A stretch of DNA of 64,000 nt from Mariniflexile sp. TRM1-10 (GCF_003425985.1 NZ_CP022985.1:3642001-3706000), one strand, 5' to 3'. Positions 42,856-53,362 are shown, numbered from the stretch's first letter. Translations and numbers: made by a program. The notes: generated by a model from the sequence alone, not told the origin.

Positions 42856-44008
42856 ATTCTTTTAGTATAAATTAATAAATAGTTTTTAATTGAGCTTAAC
42901 AATTTTTAATCGGTATTTAAGTTGTCAGTCTATACTGTCTATAAGAGAATTAGTTGTGCTATCAAAATTTTTTCTGAATACATTTGGGGTAATATTGACG
43001 TTCTTCTTAAAAAATTTGATGAAATGGGAAAGATCTTCAAAAAGAGACCAAGCTATTTCCATAAGAATGATACTTTTTTAATTAACTATATCGCATGTAA
43101 TTTCTTTCAAATATTTATTGAAAAATACAAGTAGTTTAAAATTTTGTTGAAGCTTGGATATATTCAATGGAGGATAAGTATTGCAAGTTAAAAAACAAAT
43201 TTGCCATCTATGCCATTGCCTATATAATATTGGCGAACACTTCCTAATTTACAGCTTTTAGTTTTATTTGGGCGTGTCACCGACCGCATTCTGCCCACGC
43301 ACAGCAGCCTCCGCAAAAATGCAAGCGGGCCGGGTTATCTCTCTAAGGGACCACAAAAGGATGCCGTTTCTACCCTTAGTACCCTCAGCCCATTCCCCTG
43401 CATTCCGACAGGCTCCATTTTGGGAAAAGCGCTTCGGTAAGGGGTCTTGGACACAACTTCAAAGGTTTCGATTTCCATTCCACTTGCCCACCCGTTCCCG
43501 ATAAAATTCGGGAAGGGTTCAAACTCCATTCCAATCTCCTTCTTTAAAGTCAAGTCCGCTTTTGATTGGAAAGTCAAAGCCTTGATTTTCTTAACAGAAT
43601 TCCCGGCAAAGGCTAAAGAGGGACTTTGCTCGGTAACTTTAAAAACCAAGCTCTTGCCTTGCACATTTTAAGGGGTTTATAATGGATGGAGCCTTTGTTG
43701 TTTTTCGGGGCATCGAAAAACAGGCATGGCATAACCAATTCTAATATAACCCATTTGCTTTTCTCGCTTAACAACTAGTACGCTCATTAAAAGAATTGTT
43801 AATACCCTTATGGATCTTGTCAAGACTGTACTCTAAACAATAAATTTTTTAGAGAATTCGTAATAATTAGTTTAAAAAACAGTATATTTTGAAAACATTT
43901 TTCAGCTTTATAGAATTTTATTCAAATAATTTTTACTTTTATTTCCAAAATCATACTAAAACTATCCAATAGGGGTATTTGGACTTTTTTATAAAAAATA
44001 CGATAACC
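42856..44008. other. 1.15-kb stretch between the glycosylase cluster and the sigma factor
   Basis: Two overlapping short frames at 42890-43134 have weak starts and no recognisable family; they may be remnants. From about 43268 to 43671 the base composition changes sharply (32 G+C of 60 in 43321-43380), and frames are open on both strands. The rest, 43672-44008, is A+T-rich and shows no gene. Confidence 0.5.
43335..43664 (-). CDS. Hypothetical protein in a G+C-richer foreign segment
   Basis: This is a 109-residue frame beginning MQGKSLVFKVTEQSPSLAFA, with no known domain, signal peptide or membrane segment. It is the longest of three overlapping frames here. The segment differs in base composition from both sides. 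It may be a gene or non-coding DNA at the edge of a lost mobile element. I do not recognise the family. Confidence 0.3.
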   Translation of the reverse strand: MQGKSLVFKVTEQSPSLAFAGNSVKKIKALTFQSKADLTLKKEIGMEFEPFPNFIGNGWASGMEIETFEVVSKTPYRSAFPKMEPVGMQGNGLRVLRVETASFCGPLER

Positions 44009-44605
44009 ATGTCTAGTGCTATTATCAATAATGATAGGGAATTAATAAATTTGCTCCATCAAGGAAAAGAAGAGGCACTTTCATTAATTTATAAAAAGTA
44101 CTGGCAAATGATGTATTTGGCTGCTTATAATTTAGTTCAAGATAAAGAGGTTTGCGAAGATATTGTCCAAGATATTTTTGTTAAATTATGGAACAAAAGA
44201 GATAGTATAAACATAAGTATTTCTCTTAAAAGTTATTTATATACAAGTACGATCTATAAAGTTTATGATTTTTTTAGGAAGAATAAAAAAATGATAAAAG
44301 TTGAACTTTTAGACGATTTTAATGAAAAGATTCAGTCTTTCACACCAGAGACAAAGTTATTACATGACGAACTAGTGCAACATGTCGATTCAATTATAGA
44401 GCAATTGCCCGAAAAGTGTAAAGTTGTATTTAAACTAAGTAGAGAACAAGAATTGAGTAATAAGGAAATCGCTGAAAAGCTACAAATTTCCCAACGAACT
44501 GTAGAAGGCCATATTACAAAGGCTTTAAGTATTCTTAGGGGATCCATTGGTGTATCGCTTAGTTTAGAATTTATTCTTTTTTTAATAAAAATGAAGAATA
44601 ATTAA
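44009..44605 (+). CDS. ECF sigma factor of the first SusCD locus
   Basis: This is a 198-residue sigma-70 family protein. Region 2 contains CEDIVQDIFVKLWNKRD and region 4 LSNKEIAEKLQISQRTVEGHITKALSIL. ATG 44009 is chosen over a TTG at 43979, which adds residues unlike the family. It lies upstream of a FecR anti-sigma gene and a SusC with an STN domain, the standard three-part surface-signalling set. It should activate the transporter genes when the substrate is sensed. Confidence 0.9.
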   Translation: MSSAIINNDRELINLLHQGKEEALSLIYKKYWQMMYLAAYNLVQDKEVCEDIVQDIFVKLWNKRDSINISISLKSYLYTSTIYKVYDFFRKNKKMIKVELLDDFNEKIQSFTPETKLLHDELVQHVDSIIEQLPEKCKVVFKLSREQELSNKEIAEKLQISQRTVEGHITKALSILRGSIGVSLSLEFILFLIKMKNN

Positions 44606-44678
44606 AAAAAAACGTTTTATAAACAGGTGTGTTCGTTTATTTTATCGACATATATATAAAGTGTCATTAATTTAAGCG

Positions 44679-45839
44679 ATGAGAAAAAAAAACAAAAAAT
44701 TTCTTTTACTACTAATAAATAAACTTGTTGATGGTTCAATTACCAAGCAAGAAAGAGATGGATTGTTCCGTTTCTTTATAAATAATCAAAAAATTGACAG
44801 TTGGCCAAAAGAATTCTCTAGTGCGGAAGCTATTGAAAGAAAAATTTTCAATAAAATCAAATTAGAGTTAAACGAAAAATCACATAAAAAAACACATAAG
44901 ACCATACCTTTTTTCAAGAAAAAGCTTTTTAAATATGGTGTAGCTGCATCATTTTTAATTTTAGTTGCTCTCACTTTTTTTGTGAACAGCAATGATAAAT
45001 TAAATGAACAGCCAATAATTGTAAATAACAATATTAAAATAGGCACCGATAAAGCAACTTTAACTTTAGAGAATGGTACTGTAATACCTTTAGAAAAAGG
45101 ACAAAAGTATATTTCAAGTAATTTAGAGAGTACGGGAGAAGCATTGGTTTATAAATCTACAAACACCAATAACACCTCTGAAGTTTTGTATAATTACTTA
45201 ACCATTCCTAGAGGTGGCCAGTTTCATGTAATATTATCCGATGGCACAGAAGTTTGGTTAAATTCTGAAACGCAACTAAAATATCCGGTAGCTTTTGTTG
45301 AAGGTGAAACAAGGAAAGTAGAACTTGTATATGGTGAAGCCTATTTTGAGGTATCTCCAAGTACAGAACACCACGGAATGCGCTTTAAGGTTAACCATAA
45401 AGAACAAGATATAGAGGTTTTAGGAACAGGGTTTAACGTAAAAGCATATAAAGATGAGACCAACATTGTTACGACATTGGTTCATGGTAAAGTTAATGTA
45501 AACCGCCGTGGTAGTCTTTATGTGTTAAAGCCAAACCAGCAATCAATTTTAAATCTTACCACTAACAAAATAACATTAAATGAAATTGATGTTTATTATG
45601 AAACTTCATGGAGATCTGGAGTATTTGCTTTTAAAGAAAAATCATTGGCAGAAATTATGAAAGTAATGTCCAGATGGTACGATATGGATGTTGTTTTTAA
45701 AGATAAATCACTTGAGAAAAAGAACTTTAGAGGGGTGTTGGGTAAGGAGCAAAATATTGAAGAAATTATGCTTGCAATTAAAAATTCAAGTTCAATAAAA
45801 AACTACGAAATAAACAATAAAACAATAATTATTAAATAA
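44679..45839 (+). CDS. FecR-family anti-sigma factor, locus 1
   Basis: This is a 386-residue protein with a cytoplasmic N-terminal part, one membrane segment at about 88-107 (YGVAASFLILVALTFFVNS) and a periplasmic FecR domain including GGQFHVILSDGTEVWLNSET and the C-terminal FKEKSLAEIMKVMSRWYDMD. It holds the sigma factor inactive until the SusC STN domain signals. Bases 45024-45364 are nearly identical to 54453-54793 in the second fecR gene, while the ends differ. Confidence 0.9.
   Translation: MRKKNKKFLLLLINKLVDGSITKQERDGLFRFFINNQKIDSWPKEFSSAEAIERKIFNKIKLELNEKSHKKTHKTIPFFKKKLFKYGVAASFLILVALTFFVNSNDKLNEQPIIVNNNIKIGTDKATLTLENGTVIPLEKGQKYISSNLESTGEALVYKSTNTNNTSEVLYNYLTIPRGGQFHVILSDGTEVWLNSETQLKYPVAFVEGETRKVELVYGEAYFEVSPSTEHHGMRFKVNHKEQDIEVLGTGFNVKAYKDETNIVTTLVHGKVNVNRRGSLYVLKPNQQSILNLTTNKITLNEIDVYYETSWRSGVFAFKEKSLAEIMKVMSRWYDMDVVFKDKSLEKKNFRGVLGKEQNIEEIMLAIKNSSSIKNYEINNKTIIIK
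45024..45364 (+). repeat. Near-identical block shared by the two fecR genes, copy 1
   Basis: Aligned with 54453-54793 without gaps, I count four mismatches in 341 bases. The encoded segment differs by one residue. Sequence on both sides is much more divergent, which points to recent gene conversion or recombination. Confidence 0.9.
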
Positions 45840-45846
45840 AAATATA

Positions 45847-45893
45847 AAGGGAACAAAGTAACGACCTCGCTAAAAGTTAAACTTTATCCCCTT
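45847..45893 (+). promoter_or_regulatory. Leader hairpin before susC 1
   Basis: AAGGGAACAAAGT (45847-45859) pairs with ACTTTATCCCCTT (45881-45893) at 11 of 13 positions. Between the arms is ACCTCGCTAAAAGTTAA. An equivalent hairpin with a matching internal sequence precedes the second susC. It may be an attenuator, an RNA-stability element or a target of a regulatory RNA. Confidence 0.55.
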
Positions 45894-45943
45894 ATGCCAT
45901 TACTAATTAACCATTGTATAACTAATTAATAACAAGCAAATTT

Positions 45944-48900
45944 ATGGAAATTAAATTAACAAATGTGTGTTTTCTCTTCAGAAAACGGCTTTTAAAAATC
46001 ATTATGAAAGCATTTATTTTTTTATGCTGTTTAACAGTATTCAGTCTCTCTCCTAATAATTTGATATCCCAAGGTTCTAAAATCAAAATAGTAGTAGATA
46101 AAACATTAACGGTCGATGAAGTTTTTGATCTTATAATGAAACAAACCGATTATAAGTTTATTTATGAAGAAGGCTTATTCGAAAACTTTCCTAGAGTTGA
46201 AGTAAAAAAAGGAATAATAAGTACAGACAAACTTTTACAAATGAGCATATCAAAAAGTGATTTAGATGTAGTTCTATCAGTAAACAACACTATCTTAATA
46301 AGGCGAAATCAAAATAAACTTTCACAAAAACAGGTATCTGGTAAGGTTTTAGATGCGGCAGGTTTACCTATTGCTGGTGCCACAGTTTTAATTAAAGGAA
46401 CAACAAAAGGCACTGTAACAGATTTTAATGGAGCGTATACCATTAATGTACCAAACCCAGAAAATGTATTGGTATTTTTGTATTTAGGGTATGAAAAGCA
46501 AGAAATTCTTGTGGGAGTTAAAAGTGAAATTAATGTAACACTTAAAGAGAGCGCTCTTGAGTTAGGAGAAGTTTTGGTTACGGGATACCAAACTATATCT
46601 AGCGAACGTGCCACGGGATCTTTTTCATCATTAAACTCTGAAGATATTAAAGAACAACGTCCAAACAGTTTAAGCACGTTGTTGGAGGGGCGTATTGTAG
46701 GGTATCAAAATGGACTGTTAAGAGGCACCACTTCTATGAATGGTTTAACAACACCTTTGTATGTAGTTGATGGTTTTCCTATTGAAAAAACCAGATACAC
46801 TGAATTTTTTGGTTTAGAAGAAAATTTACCCGATTTAAATTTAGAAGACATTGAAAGTATTACAGTGCTTAAAGACGCAGCTGCGGCATCAATCTACGGT
46901 GCGCGTGCAGCTAATGGGGTCATTGTGATTACAACAAAAAAGGCTAAAGCAGGACAAACCAATGTGTCGTTTTCGAGCAATTTAACTTTTTCGCCATATA
47001 GGTATTATACAGGAAACCTTACCAATGCAGGAGATATTGTTGAATTAGAACAAGAGTGGGTGCAAGGCAACCCTAATTTACAGGCAACAGACGGGAGTGC
47101 GGCAACTTATGCTGCTTCATTGTTAGATAATGCTGTTTACACAAGCCAAGGGATGCAAACCCTTTTGAATTATTATGCAGGAAACCTTTCGGAATCTCAA
47201 ATGAACAGTACCTTAAATAGTTTGGGAAACTTAGGATACAAATACTATGACGATATAGAGAAATACGCAAAACGTGATCAGTATTTTCAACAGCATAACA
47301 TAAGTTTTGGAAAAGCATCAAACAATAACAACTTTAATGCATCGGTAACTTATAAAGGCAATAAGTATGATGATATTTATTCGAATGATCAATCGGTAGG
47401 TATCAATTTAAAAAACACAACCGAACTAGCAAACTGGCTATCTATAGATTTTGGAACTTATGTTTATTATAATAAAAGAGAACAACAATCATATAATGCA
47501 TTGAGTCCAGGGTTTAAATATCAACCGTACAATAGTTTGTTTAATGCAGATGGCACGCCTTTTATATCGACGGCTGAATCCCGTTATAACAATTCAGTTC
47601 TTCAGTCTATAACCGATTATGGTTTGTACAATATGGATATAACGCCAATGGACGAGTTTGGCAGAAACATAAACAAAGGTAAAAACTTTTCAAATAGAAC
47701 TTTTGCAAAATTAAATGTAAAGTTTAGCGAATCTTTATCCTATAACGCCATGTTTCAGTACGAATATGGTATAGATCGTTCAAGCCAATTAAAAGACAAG
47801 GAATCTTATGATGTAAGAAGTACAGTAAATGGATTGGTTACAATTTCACCATCAAACACAGCTGTATATAATCTTCCCTATGGAGATATTTTGAAAGAGA
47901 GCAATCAATTCTCGAATGCTTATAATTTTCGTCAGCAGTTGAATTTTAATAAGTTATTCGATAATATACACGATGTGTCTGCTATTTTAGGTACCGAAAT
48001 GCGTCATTCAAAATTAGAGTATAACGATAATACACGTTACGGTTGGGACGAGCAAACATTATCTTTTACGCCAATAAATCAAGCCAGCTTATTGCAGGTT
48101 TATGGGCCAATTTTTGGAGGATATTTAACTCAAAATAGCTTTGCAGCAGAACGAGAACTGATTAATAGATACGTGTCTTTTTACGGAAATGGAGGTTATA
48201 CATATGATAGAAAATATACTTTAACAGCGAGTTTACGTTGGGATCGTTCTAATTTATGGGGCACCGATAACAAATACCAAAACAAACCAACATGGTCTGC
48301 TGGTGCCAGTTGGAATGTTGATAAGGAAACATTTTTTCAGCCTTCTTGGATTGATATGTTAAAACTGCGCTTTTCGTATGGAATAGGAGGGAATGTAGCC
48401 AAAAATTCTGCACCTTATTTAACAGCTTATTATTCTACCAATTTTAATGTTGGAGGGTTGCAAGGTGGCATTAATTCTAGACCAAATCCTGAATTATCAT
48501 GGGAGAAAACCACCACTACCAATATTGGGGTTGATTTTTCAATGCTTAAACAAAGATTAAAAGGAACCATAGATTTTTATAACAAAAAAGGTGAAGATTT
48601 ATTGGCTAGCAGTACAGGTATTCCAACCGAAGGTTGGGGGTACTCGACTTATACTCTTAATAATGGAGAAATGACCAATAAGGGTATTGAAGTTAGTTTA
48701 AGTGGAACCATTATAAAAACACCTTCTTTTTCTTGGGATGCAGGTATATTGTATGCACATAATAAAAACAAAGTAAACTATGTAAATGTAGAAGCTCCTG
48801 TTTATTTTTTACAGTTGGATTACCCTTCGGCTTTCCCTCGTGTGGGTAACGATTTTAATTCTATTTATGGTTATAAATGGGCTGGTTTAAGCAGTACTGG

Positions 48901-49498
48901 CTTACCACAAGTTAACGATGCATCAGGTAGTGCGGTATCTTATAACCCAGGAGATTTGGAAGCGATTGAAGATTATGGAACGACAGTACCAACACAAAGT
49001 GGTTCTTTTCATACTTCAGTAGCTTATAAAAACTTTTCGCTTTCCGCACTTTTTATTTACCAATTAGGACACAAAATGAGGAATTCTTTTTTACCAATGT
49101 TTGGAAATAGCTATTCTAGCGCGGCACGTGGTTATATAGCCAATATTGGTGTGGTTAACAAGAGTATTGTTGATAGATGGCAACAACCAGGTGATGAGAA
49201 TTTTACCAATGTGCCTCGCGTAGTGTATGAATACGATCCTGAGTTTAGCTACGATTTGCAATCTATTTATTCTTACGCTGATATAAATATTATTGATGCT
49301 TCCAATATAAGATTGAGCAATGTCTCTTTAGCATATCAATTGCCTACAAACTTAACCAACAAACTGCATTTGCAGAATATTCGTTTGAATTTTAATGTTG
49401 AAAATGTATTTACTATGGCAAAAAGTAAAGATGCTAAATACCTTCTTGGAGGTTACCAAACACCAAATTTCGTTTTTGGCTTAAATGTTAATTTTTAA
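45944..49498 (+). CDS. SusC/RagA TonB-dependent transporter with STN domain, locus 1
   Basis: This is an 1184-residue outer-membrane protein. A signal segment (about 21-44) is followed by an STN signalling domain (about 50-115), a carboxypeptidase-like beta sandwich starting at VSGKVLDAAGLPIAGATV (131), a plug domain with PLYVVDGFPI and IESITVLKDAAAASIYGARAANG, and a long beta barrel. STN marks it as the transducer to FecR. It is paired with the SusD gene 24 bases downstream. The substrate is unknown: no polysaccharide lyase or glycosidase is near. Confidence 0.93.
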   Translation: MEIKLTNVCFLFRKRLLKIIMKAFIFLCCLTVFSLSPNNLISQGSKIKIVVDKTLTVDEVFDLIMKQTDYKFIYEEGLFENFPRVEVKKGIISTDKLLQMSISKSDLDVVLSVNNTILIRRNQNKLSQKQVSGKVLDAAGLPIAGATVLIKGTTKGTVTDFNGAYTINVPNPENVLVFLYLGYEKQEILVGVKSEINVTLKESALELGEVLVTGYQTISSERATGSFSSLNSEDIKEQRPNSLSTLLEGRIVGYQNGLLRGTTSMNGLTTPLYVVDGFPIEKTRYTEFFGLEENLPDLNLEDIESITVLKDAAAASIYGARAANGVIVITTKKAKAGQTNVSFSSNLTFSPYRYYTGNLTNAGDIVELEQEWVQGNPNLQATDGSAATYAASLLDNAVYTSQGMQTLLNYYAGNLSESQMNSTLNSLGNLGYKYYDDIEKYAKRDQYFQQHNISFGKASNNNNFNASVTYKGNKYDDIYSNDQSVGINLKNTTELANWLSIDFGTYVYYNKREQQSYNALSPGFKYQPYNSLFNADGTPFISTAESRYNNSVLQSITDYGLYNMDITPMDEFGRNINKGKNFSNRTFAKLNVKFSESLSYNAMFQYEYGIDRSSQLKDKESYDVRSTVNGLVTISPSNTAVYNLPYGDILKESNQFSNAYNFRQQLNFNKLFDNIHDVSAILGTEMRHSKLEYNDNTRYGWDEQTLSFTPINQASLLQVYGPIFGGYLTQNSFAAERELINRYVSFYGNGGYTYDRKYTLTASLRWDRSNLWGTDNKYQNKPTWSAGASWNVDKETFFQPSWIDMLKLRFSYGIGGNVAKNSAPYLTAYYSTNFNVGGLQGGINSRPNPELSWEKTTTTNIGVDFSMLKQRLKGTIDFYNKKGEDLLASSTGIPTEGWGYSTYTLNNGEMTNKGIEVSLSGTIIKTPSFSWDAGILYAHNKNKVNYVNVEAPVYFLQLDYPSAFPRVGNDFNSIYGYKWAGLSSTGLPQVNDASGSAVSYNPGDLEAIEDYGTTVPTQSGSFHTSVAYKNFSLSALFIYQLGHKMRNSFLPMFGNSYSSAARGYIANIGVVNKSIVDRWQQPGDENFTNVPRVVYEYDPEFSYDLQSIYSYADINIIDASNIRLSNVSLAYQLPTNLTNKLHLQNIRLNFNVENVFTMAKSKDAKYLLGGYQTPNFVFGLNVNF

Positions 49499-49522
49499 AT
49501 TATTAAATTAAAAGATAACACA

Positions 49523-50929
49523 ATGAAAAATATATATTATAGTATTATTTGCTCTTTGATAATGAGCATTACTTTTACCTCATGTGAAGATTATTTGGAC
49601 GATGTACCAAAAGGGTCTAAAATACCACAAACATTGGCAGATTTCGAAGCTTTAATCCGTAACGAGTACACTAACCATACCGTTAATGTAAATCAAGCTT
49701 TAAATCTGTTAAATGATAAATATGTTACCGCAGCTACATTGGCATTCGACAGATTGACCAATGCCAATTATCTTTGGGATGAGTCTGCGAATCGAATAGA
49801 GCTAAATATGTCAGATGAAGGGACTTATTATTTCAGTTATTCGGCAATCTCCACATTTAATTTAATTATCGAGAATGCGTTGGTAACAACTGAAGCAGAT
49901 GAAGGAGAACAAAGAGAATTGTGGGCAGAAGCCAAGGTGTTGCGTGCCATGAGTTATTTTAATTTAGTTAATTACTATGCAGATACTTATGAAGCTTCAA
50001 CTGCAGCATCTAAACTATCGATACCTTTAATTACAAGTGCCAATATAAATGCACCAAGTACTCAGGTAAGCATTCAAGAGATGTATGATTTTATTCTTAA
50101 AGACGTAGAAGAAGCTTTACCGTATTTACCAGCCGTTTCACAAACAGTATTACATCCAAATTTGGGTACAGGCTATGCTTTTTATGCCCGTGTTTATTTG
50201 CAAATGAATAATTATACTGAGGCTTTAAGATATGCCGATATGGCTTTAGCTGAAAATGATGCGCTTTATGATTGGACATCGTTTTATAATGCCAATGAAA
50301 CAATTATAGAAAACCCAGATTCTTATACTAGCTTGCCATCACCAATGGGATACAATTATGTTGAAAATTATAATTATCGCCATGGTGCAGTTGCTCGTTT
50401 TGCCTCAGAGAATGATATTTCAATAGAGCGTGCCGAACGGTTTGAAACAGGTGATGCACGTTTTTTATCGCGTTGGAAAATCAGAACCGTAGGCGCCGAA
50501 ACCTTTTATAAAGCAACCCTGTCTGGCAATTTTAATTATGGTGGCATTACATCTGTAGAAGCTTATTTAATAAAAGCCGAATGTTTGGCTCGTGATGGTG
50601 CAATTAATGATGCTATGGACGTTTTAAACCAAGTTCGAAAAACACGTATTCTAGTCGATGAATATGAAGATTTAACGGCAGCAAATAAAGCAGAAGCTAT
50701 AAATGCTATTTTAAAAACTAAAAACAACGAGCTTATTTTAACCATTGTTCCTTTTTGTGATGCGAGACGTTTAAATGCTGAAGGGATTTATCCCGTTAGT
50801 TTTTCAAAAACTTTTAACGGTACAGCGTATTCATTAGCATCAGACTCCCATTTATGGACGATGCCGTTCCCACAAGGCGCAACCGATAATCCAGGAAACG
50901 GAACGCTTACCCAAAACGTAGAAAAATAA
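49523..50929 (+). CDS. SusD-like outer-membrane lipoprotein, locus 1
   Basis: This is a 468-residue protein with a lipoprotein signal (Cys21 in TFTSC). The SusD fold of tetratricopeptide-like helices is visible in WAEAKVLRAMSYFNLVNYYAD and VEAYLIKAECLARDGAINDAMDVLNQVR. It lids the SusC barrel and binds the substrate at the surface. A weak hairpin lies 8 bases downstream, before the thioredoxin-like genes. Confidence 0.92.
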   Translation: MKNIYYSIICSLIMSITFTSCEDYLDDVPKGSKIPQTLADFEALIRNEYTNHTVNVNQALNLLNDKYVTAATLAFDRLTNANYLWDESANRIELNMSDEGTYYFSYSAISTFNLIIENALVTTEADEGEQRELWAEAKVLRAMSYFNLVNYYADTYEASTAASKLSIPLITSANINAPSTQVSIQEMYDFILKDVEEALPYLPAVSQTVLHPNLGTGYAFYARVYLQMNNYTEALRYADMALAENDALYDWTSFYNANETIIENPDSYTSLPSPMGYNYVENYNYRHGAVARFASENDISIERAERFETGDARFLSRWKIRTVGAETFYKATLSGNFNYGGITSVEAYLIKAECLARDGAINDAMDVLNQVRKTRILVDEYEDLTAANKAEAINAILKTKNNELILTIVPFCDARRLNAEGIYPVSFSKTFNGTAYSLASDSHLWTMPFPQGATDNPGNGTLTQNVEK

Positions 50930-50936
50930 AAATAAT

Positions 50937-50962
50937 CAAGGCTTCAGCCTAATGAGGCCTTG
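50937..50962 (+). terminator. Short hairpin after susD 1
   Basis: CAAGGC (50937-50942) pairs with GCCTTG (50957-50962). No strong T run follows, so it more likely adjusts expression of the genes downstream than ends transcription. Confidence 0.4.
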
Positions 50963-50986
50963 GTTTAAAACAAAATCATTCAAAAA

Positions 50987-52174
50987 ATGAAAAATCTTAT
51001 AAATAAGGTTTTAGGCCTGTGCTTAATTCTAATAGTAGTTTCTTGTAAACAAGAAGCAAACAAAAGTAAAAATGAATCGTATCAACTAGAAGGACAAATT
51101 GCAGGTCTTGTAGATGGTACGGTTGTAAAACTAGTTCCGGGAGCTACGCATTCCAGTGATTCAGCTGTAGCAGAAACAGCACTTAAAGATGGAAAGTTTT
51201 CCTTTTCGGGTAAACTCGAAGAACCTCGTTTTTTTTATATCATGTTTGGTAACAATAAAGGGGCAATTCCTGCTATGTTGGAAAATTCAAATATTAAAAT
51301 AGCAGCAACAGGAATGGTTTCAGATTCAGAAAATGGGAGAATTAGTTTTAAAGACGAAGTCGTAGAAGGTTCAGAATCTCATGACTATTATCTAAAAGAA
51401 ACGGCCTTTAGAAACGAATTAAATAAAGATTACCAAGATTATCATAAAGGCACAGAAGAGTTGGTTAAAATTTACGCTAAAGCTCGTGTAGATGGTAATA
51501 AAAAGATAATGGACTCTATTGAAAATATGCCAGAGTATAAATTATTTGAACAAAAAGAAAAGGCATTTTTCGATAAGGTAAAGTTAACTTCCGAAAACCT
51601 TATAACTAAACATAAAGATAGTTGGTGGGGGCCTTTTTTTATGCTGACTCAGTATTCATATTTTACGCCTGAGCAAAAACCAGTTTTCGAACAGTTTTCC
51701 GAAGCTGCCAAAAATAGTTATTATGGGAAAGTAGCAAGAGAGGAGTTGTACCCTAAATCATTGATAGGGACCAATGTTGCCAATTTTAGTTTAAAAGATA
51801 AAGATGGCAAATCTTTTAAAGCTAAAGACATTATTTCTGGCAAAAAGTATATTCTAATAGATTTTTGGGCATCATGGTGCGCACCATGCCGTAAAGAAAT
51901 TCCTAATTTAAAAGAGGCTTATAAGAATTATTCGGATAAAGGATTCGAAATTCTTAGCATCTCCATAGATAAAGATCAAAAAGCATGGCATAAAGCATTG
52001 GGGCAAGAAAATATGCCTTGGCCAAATCTATATGATGATGGTAAAGTGAGCAATTCGTTTAAAGTAAAAGCCATACCCGCTACTTTTTTAGTTGATGAAA
52101 ATGGTGTTGTTGTCGAGGATAATTTAAGAGGTGCAGCTTTAGAAGAGAAATTATCAGAACTATTAAAATCCTAA
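50987..52174 (+). CDS. TlpA-like thioredoxin lipoprotein with DUF4369 domain
   Basis: This is a 395-residue protein with a lipobox VVSC and so is envelope-anchored. The N-terminal part is a DUF4369 domain (YQLEGQIAGLVDGTVVKLVPG). The C-terminal 140 residues form a TlpA/ResA-type thioredoxin with WASWCAPC (Cys298, Cys301) and the cis-Pro loop AIPATF. It can reduce or exchange disulfides in the periplasm. It is 57 bases after susD and is followed 16 bases later by a similar gene, so a shared operon is likely. Its partner protein is unknown. Confidence 0.88.
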   Translation: MKNLINKVLGLCLILIVVSCKQEANKSKNESYQLEGQIAGLVDGTVVKLVPGATHSSDSAVAETALKDGKFSFSGKLEEPRFFYIMFGNNKGAIPAMLENSNIKIAATGMVSDSENGRISFKDEVVEGSESHDYYLKETAFRNELNKDYQDYHKGTEELVKIYAKARVDGNKKIMDSIENMPEYKLFEQKEKAFFDKVKLTSENLITKHKDSWWGPFFMLTQYSYFTPEQKPVFEQFSEAAKNSYYGKVAREELYPKSLIGTNVANFSLKDKDGKSFKAKDIISGKKYILIDFWASWCAPCRKEIPNLKEAYKNYSDKGFEILSISIDKDQKAWHKALGQENMPWPNLYDDGKVSNSFKVKAIPATFLVDENGVVVEDNLRGAALEEKLSELLKS

Positions 52175-52190
52175 GTAAAAAATCATTAAG

Positions 52191-53348
52191 ATGAAAAAGC
52201 CAATATTAAAAAGTAGTGTGTTAATTTTTATAGTACTATTAACTTCATGTTTAGATAAACCATCAAATAAAACATTCTTCGGTTATACTATTAATGGTCA
52301 AATAGAAAATATGTCAGAAGGAATTGTATACCTTGAAACCACAGAAGAGGGTAATCAAGTTATCGATTCTGCAATAGTTACACAAGGTAAATTTTCATTT
52401 CAAGGGCAGGTTCAAGAACCCTTTTTATATAGTATAAAAGAAAAGGGTAAACCATATGGAGCCACGTTTATTTTAGACAATGAAATTATAACTTTCCAGG
52501 GAAAGAAAGATTCTTTGTATTTGGCTGAAGTTAAAGGTACAAAACAAGATTCTATATATAAATCGTATTATAAAAATGAATTTTCAAAAATTCAAAAAGT
52601 AGCATTTCCAGTATACCAGTTTTCAGATTCATTGCATAAAATAGATGTTTTAGATGCGCGTATTGAAAAAGGTAAACTTTCAAAAAAGCATCAAGCCATA
52701 ATGGATGAAAAATGGAAAAAACTTGATACACTTTCTATTAAATTAACTTCAGAATATGTTGCTAAACATTCAAATGATTTAGGGGCTGCTTTAGTTATAA
52801 ATGAACGATTTATTACATATCCTAATCCAGAAGTTGCCAAAAAATTATACGAAGTATTAACACCAGAAGTGAAGCAATCGTTTTACGGAAAAAAAGTAAA
52901 ATCTGCATTAGAAACCTTCGAAAGAGTAGCCGTTGGTGTTTTTGCTCCAGAATTTTCACAAGGAACCCCTGAAGGCAAAGAAATGAAGTTGTCAGATTTT
53001 AAAGGTAAATACGTTCTAATCGATTTTTGGGCTAGTTGGTGTGGACCGTGCAGAAAAGAAAATCCAAACGTTGTTATGGCCTACAACAACTATAAGGATA
53101 AAGGTTTTGAAGTTTTTGGTGTGTCTTTAGATGATAAAAAAGATAAATGGATTCAAGCCATTGAAAAAGATGGATTAACATGGCCTCATGTTTCGGATCT
53201 TAAAGGGTTTAAAAATGAAGCAGCACAGCTATACGGGGTACAGGCCATACCTCAAAATTTCTTGGTATCTCCTGATGGTAAAATTTTAGCAGTAAATCTA
53301 AAAGGGGAGGAATTACAAAAAAAATTAGCTGAAATTTTTAAAGGGTAA
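52191..53348 (+). CDS. Second TlpA-like thioredoxin lipoprotein with DUF4369 domain
   Basis: This is a 385-residue paralogue of the preceding protein: lipobox LLTSC, DUF4369-like start (YTINGQIENMSEGIVYLE) and C-terminal thioredoxin with WASWCGPC (Cys284, Cys287) and AIPQNF. Divergence from its neighbour is high outside the active site, so the duplication is old and the two may serve different partners. It ends the locus; a strong hairpin follows. Confidence 0.88.
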   Translation: MKKPILKSSVLIFIVLLTSCLDKPSNKTFFGYTINGQIENMSEGIVYLETTEEGNQVIDSAIVTQGKFSFQGQVQEPFLYSIKEKGKPYGATFILDNEIITFQGKKDSLYLAEVKGTKQDSIYKSYYKNEFSKIQKVAFPVYQFSDSLHKIDVLDARIEKGKLSKKHQAIMDEKWKKLDTLSIKLTSEYVAKHSNDLGAALVINERFITYPNPEVAKKLYEVLTPEVKQSFYGKKVKSALETFERVAVGVFAPEFSQGTPEGKEMKLSDFKGKYVLIDFWASWCGPCRKENPNVVMAYNNYKDKGFEVFGVSLDDKKDKWIQAIEKDGLTWPHVSDLKGFKNEAAQLYGVQAIPQNFLVSPDGKILAVNLKGEELQKKLAEIFKG

Positions 53349-53362
53349 AACAATTATAATGC

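Noticed and set aside
42890..43134. Two overlapping short genes after the MazG-like gene
   Set aside because: Weak or non-ATG starts, no family, and A+T-rich low-complexity composition. They were left as possible remnants in the gap entry.
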